Shown here piece by piece: positions 61,155-64,000 of a stretch of DNA of 64,000 nt. The stretch spans positions 62,001 to 126,000 of the forward strand of contig NZ_JBHXHV010000003.1 in assembly GCF_042726155.1 (NCBI RefSeq). The letters run 5' to 3'. The position numbers and the translations under genes are program-made. Within the stretch, counting starts at the first letter, position 1. Every line of letters starts with the position of its first letter. This stretch comes from Leucobacter sp042726155. Its GTDB lineage: Bacteria > Actinomycetota > Actinomycetes > Actinomycetales > Microbacteriaceae. Under the pieces are notes generated by a model. That model ran no database searches. It had not been told where the DNA came from and worked only from the letters and a program-made list of their open reading frames with translations.

Positions 61155-61583
61155 CTACCCGCGAATGAGCACGGTTCCCGCGATCTTGTCGTGGAACGCG
61201 CGCTGATCTGAATCCCACACGAGCACCGGAATGACGAGGCACAGCAGAATCGTTCGCACGATGGGCCGCCAAATGCCCACCCAACCGCCGGCGAGCGGTA
61301 CGACGCGCAAGCCCAACAAGCGGTGCCCGAGAGAGCCCCCGATCGTCGGGATAAACACGATTTGCAGGATCGCGAAGAAGAGCACGTTCCACAACTCTGG
61401 GTGCGGTCCGCCGACGAGCAGGTACGCCGGGAGGGCCGCGAGAGCCCAGTCCGCGAGGATCGCGAGCACGCGGCGACCGACACGGGCGACAGAACGCGGA
61501 CCCTCGTCGGGGAGACCGAGGCGCTCACCCGGCCACTTGCTCGGTTCGAGTTCGCCGAATCGCTGGGGAGCAGGGTTCGACAT
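61155..61583 (-). CDS. RDD family membrane protein
   Basis: 142 aa. VARVGRRVLAILADWALAALPAYLLV contains an RDD-type segment in which ILADW replaces the ILDxL pattern, and SLGHRLLGLRVV and DQRAFHDKIAGTVLI match the family's later motifs. Three transmembrane helices are likely. RDD proteins between DUF4191 and glnA1 are a conserved actinobacterial feature (the Rv2219A position). It begins 2 bp after the DUF4191 stop, so the two form an operon. Transport or regulatory role unknown. Confidence 0.9.
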   Translation of the reverse strand: MSNPAPQRFGELEPSKWPGERLGLPDEGPRSVARVGRRVLAILADWALAALPAYLLVGGPHPELWNVLFFAILQIVFIPTIGGSLGHRLLGLRVVPLAGGWVGIWRPIVRTILLCLVIPVLVWDSDQRAFHDKIAGTVLIRG

Positions 61584-61585
61584 GC

Positions 61586-62275
61586 TTAGCGCGGACGCTG
61601 CGAACGCACGCGGTTCGGGTCCATACCCTTCGGGATGCCCACGGGGGCACTCTGCAGTGACGACAGGCGCGTGTACACGGCGCCGACCTCGTTGCGGTTC
61701 ATGACCGGCTTCAGCTTGACGAGGGCACGCGAGAGCTTAGCGAGCGGAATGCCGCCGCCGTCGGGGCCAACGTACAGATGTACGACCTCGACATTGCGAA
61801 GCGCGCGCTTCACCTTGCGTTCTTCGTCAGCAGCCATGCGCTGCGTACGCTGGCGGGATCCTTCAGAGATCAGGACGACGCCTCCGCGCCCCACGACGCG
61901 GTAGATCGCATCCTGGTTGCGGTTGATCGCGATCGGGGTTTCCGAGCCACGCCACGAGCGACGGAGCGCGCTCTGCACGACGGCGCCGACAGCGCCGGGG
62001 CGGCCTTCGATCTGCTCGTATGCCGTGCGCTCAGCGCGGCGGCCCAACACGATCATCACGAGCAGAATGCCCACGAGAATGCCGGTCACGGGCCACAACA
62101 CCCACGAGAACCAGCTGCCGGGCAGCAGCCACGCGAGCAGCACCGCCACGACGATGGGCGCGACAAAGCACAGCAGTAGGATCCACGGGAGATTCGTATC
62201 GTGCACCTTAGTGGTGCGGTAGATGTCGAACATCTGCCTGATACGTCCGGTGCGCTTCGCCTGTTCTGCTGCCAT
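61586..62275 (-). CDS. DUF4191 domain-containing membrane protein
   Basis: 229 aa with two adjacent transmembrane helices (about 31-51 and 55-78) between a short basic N-terminus (TGRIRQMFDIYRTTKVHD) and a cytoplasmic C-domain (FGRR/AERTAYEQIEGRPGAVGAVVQSALRRSW). This is the DUF4191 plan, the Rv2219 equivalent. The ATG at 62275 is chosen over the longer frame (62302) because TATCCT (minus strand, 62282-62287) ends 6 nt before it. Function unknown. Confidence 0.9.
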   Translation of the reverse strand: MAAEQAKRTGRIRQMFDIYRTTKVHDTNLPWILLLCFVAPIVVAVLLAWLLPGSWFSWVLWPVTGILVGILLVMIVLGRRAERTAYEQIEGRPGAVGAVVQSALRRSWRGSETPIAINRNQDAIYRVVGRGGVVLISEGSRQRTQRMAADEERKVKRALRNVEVVHLYVGPDGGGIPLAKLSRALVKLKPVMNRNEVGAVYTRLSSLQSAPVGIPKGMDPNRVRSQRPR

Positions 62276-62357
62276 GTACCCAGGATATCGTGTCTGGGCC
62301 ACCGCGCTGACCGAGGAGGCGAACTGGTGTTCCGCTTCCGCTCACAGGTGAACTGAG

Positions 62358-62975
62358 GTGGCATTTGAGACTGAACATTCCACAGATTCTGAGCCCGCTG
62401 AAGTACCCCGGTGGCCTACGGGCACAGTTGGGGGAAGTCGTTTGCGCGTAATGAGCAGGCGAACTGCGTCAGGTCAGGAGGCGGCATTGCAACACGTGAG
62501 CTCGATCGAACGGTGTCGGATCTTCTGTTCCCCGAGAAGGCCTCGCCGCCGCCAGCCTGCATCGCGCACGGGTGCCGCCGCAGCCCTGGCGCGAGAGGTT
62601 CTCGAGTGGTGCGAAGCCGGAGTGCAGCGGCGAGAATCTGGGCGCTGTGGGGTGGAGCCTGGAGCAGAGGCGCGGCACAGGAGGCGCGGGCACGACGCTG
62701 GCTGTCGCACGCTGGGTACGCCACTGCACGAGCTGCATCGCATGATTCGGCGGGCCGACACCGTGGGCATCGCCGGGCTGCTGTGTGATGCAGTCGACGG
62801 GGTGGTCGGTGAGCTGGCGGCTCGGGGATCCTATTGGGACGCGTCCGGCGCGATAGAGCTCATGATTGAGGCGGTTGAGCGCCGGATCACGCCCGCGGCG
62901 GTGAAGGGTCGCGTCGAGATACGCGAAGAGCCGCGTCCGTCACGAATGACGGGCGCGGCTCTCAGGCGTCGATAG
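62358..62975 (+). CDS. Doubtful ORF between DUF4191 and the E2 gene
   Basis: 205 aa, family not recognised. The first half is Arg/Cys-rich with weak GC3 bias and looks non-coding; the second half (from about residue 125, HELHRMIRRADTVGIAGLLCDAVDGVV and later helices) has normal codon use and could be the remains of a helical domain. A GTG start without a clear ribosome-binding site or TANNNT box. Competing short frames exist on the minus strand (62416-62770) with no better support. It may be a pseudogene or a real lineage-specific gene. Confidence 0.35.
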   Translation: MAFETEHSTDSEPAEVPRWPTGTVGGSRLRVMSRRTASGQEAALQHVSSIERCRIFCSPRRPRRRQPASRTGAAAALAREVLEWCEAGVQRRESGRCGVEPGAEARHRRRGHDAGCRTLGTPLHELHRMIRRADTVGIAGLLCDAVDGVVGELAARGSYWDASGAIELMIEAVERRITPAAVKGRVEIREEPRPSRMTGAALRRR

Positions 62976-62992
62976 CCGAGCGGTTCTGGGCC

Positions 62993-64000
62993 TTAGATGC
63001 CGAGGTTCGCCTCGAACTGGCCAGCCTCCAGGCGCTCGCGCACCTGAGTGAGGAACCGAGCGGCGTCCGCGCCGTCGACGATGCGGTGATCGTACGACAG
63101 GGCAAGGTACACGGTCGAGCGAACCGCGATCGAGTCGCCCTCCGGGCCCGAAATGACCACGGGCTTCTTCACAACCGCACCGGTGCCCATGATGGCGACC
63201 TGCGGCAGGAACACGAGCGGCGTATCGAAGAGCGCGCCGCGTGAACCGGTGTTGGTCAGGGTGAAGGTGCCACCGCTGAGCTCATCGGGGGTCAGCTTGT
63301 TGTCACGGGTGCGCGCCGCAAGATCTGCGATTTCTCCCGAGATCTGGCTCAGGTTTTTCGCGCCAGCGTCGCGCAGTACGGGAGTCAACAACCCGCGCTC
63401 GGTATCGACCGCGATGCTGATGTTCTCGGTCTCGGGGTAGGAGATCGAGTCGCCATCGACGGTCGCGTTGATGATCGGGTACGTGCGCAGCGCTTCAGCG
63501 GCCGCCAGTGCGAAGAACGGCAGGAACGACAGCTTCGAACCGGTCTTGGCGAGGAACTCGTCCTTCTTCGCCTGACGCAGCTGCGCAATGCGCGTGACAT
63601 CGACCTCGACGACGGTCGTCAGCTGCGCAGTGCTCTGCAGCGAGGCCACAGCGCGCTCCGCGATGACCTTGCGCAGACGGCTCATCTTCTGAGACGTACC
63701 GCGGAGCTCCGACACCTGCGGAGCCGGTGCTGCGGTCGCAGGAGCCGCCGTGGAAGCAGCCGCCGGCGGCGTTGCCGCGCGATCCGCGGCAGCGAGCACG
63801 TCTTCCTTGCGGATGCGTCCGCCGACGCCAGTGCCCGTCACCGAAGCGAGATCGACGCCGCGGTCGTGGGCAAGCTTGCGCACGATCGGAGTGACATAGC
63901 CAGCATTCGAATCGGTCGACTCGGCTGCTTGCGGAGCTGCCGCTGCCTGAGCGGCTGCTGCCGCTGGCGCAGGAGCTGCCGCCTGAGCTGGTGCTTCCGG
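62993..64000 (-). CDS. sucB: 2-oxoacid dehydrogenase E2 acyltransferase (5' end outside window)
   Basis: The frame is open from the right edge, so only the C-terminal 335 residues are visible. An Ala/Pro-rich linker (63900-64000) leads to the E3-binding domain (YVTPIVRKLAHDRGVDLASVTGTGVGGRIRKEDVLAA). The catalytic acyltransferase domain follows, ending LALSYDHRIVDGADAARFLTQVRERLEAG with the DHRxxDG active site. Near glnA1 and DUF4191 in actinobacteria this is the shared succinyl/acetyltransferase of the pyruvate and 2-oxoglutarate dehydrogenase complexes. The lipoyl domains are off-window. Confidence 0.94.
   Translation of the reverse strand, partial: PEAPAQAAAPAPAAAAAQAAAAPQAAESTDSNAGYVTPIVRKLAHDRGVDLASVTGTGVGGRIRKEDVLAAADRAATPPAAASTAAPATAAPAPQVSELRGTSQKMSRLRKVIAERAVASLQSTAQLTTVVEVDVTRIAQLRQAKKDEFLAKTGSKLSFLPFFALAAAEALRTYPIINATVDGDSISYPETENISIAVDTERGLLTPVLRDAGAKNLSQISGEIADLAARTRDNKLTPDELSGGTFTLTNTGSRGALFDTPLVFLPQVAIMGTGAVVKKPVVISGPEGDSIAVRSTVYLALSYDHRIVDGADAARFLTQVRERLEAGQFEANLGI

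Noticed and set aside
62416..62770. Short minus-strand ORFs in the DUF4191-sucB gap
   Set aside because: No start signals, no recognisable domain, and mutually overlapping frames; no better than the plus-strand ORF.
1..64000. CRISPR arrays, transposons, integrases, prophage or toxin-antitoxin/defence genes
   Set aside because: None seen: no regularly spaced repeats of CRISPR type, no transposase or recombinase motifs, and gene order follows the actinobacterial core.

Overview
The window is a stretch of high-GC actinobacterial core chromosome. Gene content and order (hisEGFI, trpE-membrane protein-trpCBA, lgt, pyk, pdtaR, polA, rpsA, coaE; rne-rplU-rpmA-obg-proBA-nadD-rsfS; glnA2-glnE-glnA1-RDD-DUF4191-sucB), the HGxxPAAW-type small membrane protein, a mycobacterium-like PdtaR, a helicase-degenerate PriA and a type A RNase P RNA all point to Actinomycetota, most likely Microbacteriaceae (Leucobacter-like is my best guess; the genus cannot be fixed from the sequence alone). 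I see no rRNA operon, CRISPR array, prophage, transposase or integrase.

Layout. 1-7.5 kb: end of priA, fmt, rsmB, a TPC-type heavy-metal P-type ATPase and an MFS transporter. 7.5-17.4 kb: a proline-rich membrane-anchored protein (minus strand), rpe, hisE, hisG, hisF, hisI, trpE, two small membrane-protein genes, trpC, trpB, trpA. 17.4-28.3 kb: lgt, pyk, tRNA-Leu(CAA), a small acidic ORF, pdtaR, a hotdog thioesterase, polA, rpsA, a DUF4126 protein, coaE, a VKOR homologue. 28.3-38.5 kb: rne with a structured leader, rplU, rpmA, obg, proB, proA, a small membrane protein, nadD, a large acidic tail-anchored protein, rsfS, tRNA-Ala(GGC).

38.5-46.6 kb is the accessory part: a divergent pair of MarR-like regulators with low-complexity G/P/F- and His-rich segments, two MFS exporters, glutathione peroxidase, a flavin-reductase-like protein, a Xi-class thiol transferase, an MBL hydrolase and a tandem universal stress protein. 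46.6-53.9 kb: GapB-type GAPDH, the methionine uptake system metQ-metN-metI with nif3, a coiled-coil protein whose zinc ribbon is degenerate, rnpB and map. 53.9-64 kb: a nitrogen block with glnA2, glnE, a possible 25-codon gene, a DUF488 protein, glnA1 under a clear four-half-site GlnR-type box, RDD and DUF4191 membrane proteins, a doubtful ORF, and the 3' part of the 2-oxoacid dehydrogenase E2 gene.

The strongest genome-wide pattern is promoter architecture: at 18 starts on both strands a TANNNT box (mostly TAGGCT) lies exactly 6 or 7 nt before the ATG/GTG. The same box lies 7 nt before the predicted first base of RNase P RNA. This indicates widespread leaderless transcription, and it helps choose start codons. 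The least explained items are the divergent MarR-like pair with its 18-bp coding repeats and palindromic intergenic region, and the leaderless 25-codon ORF after glnE.
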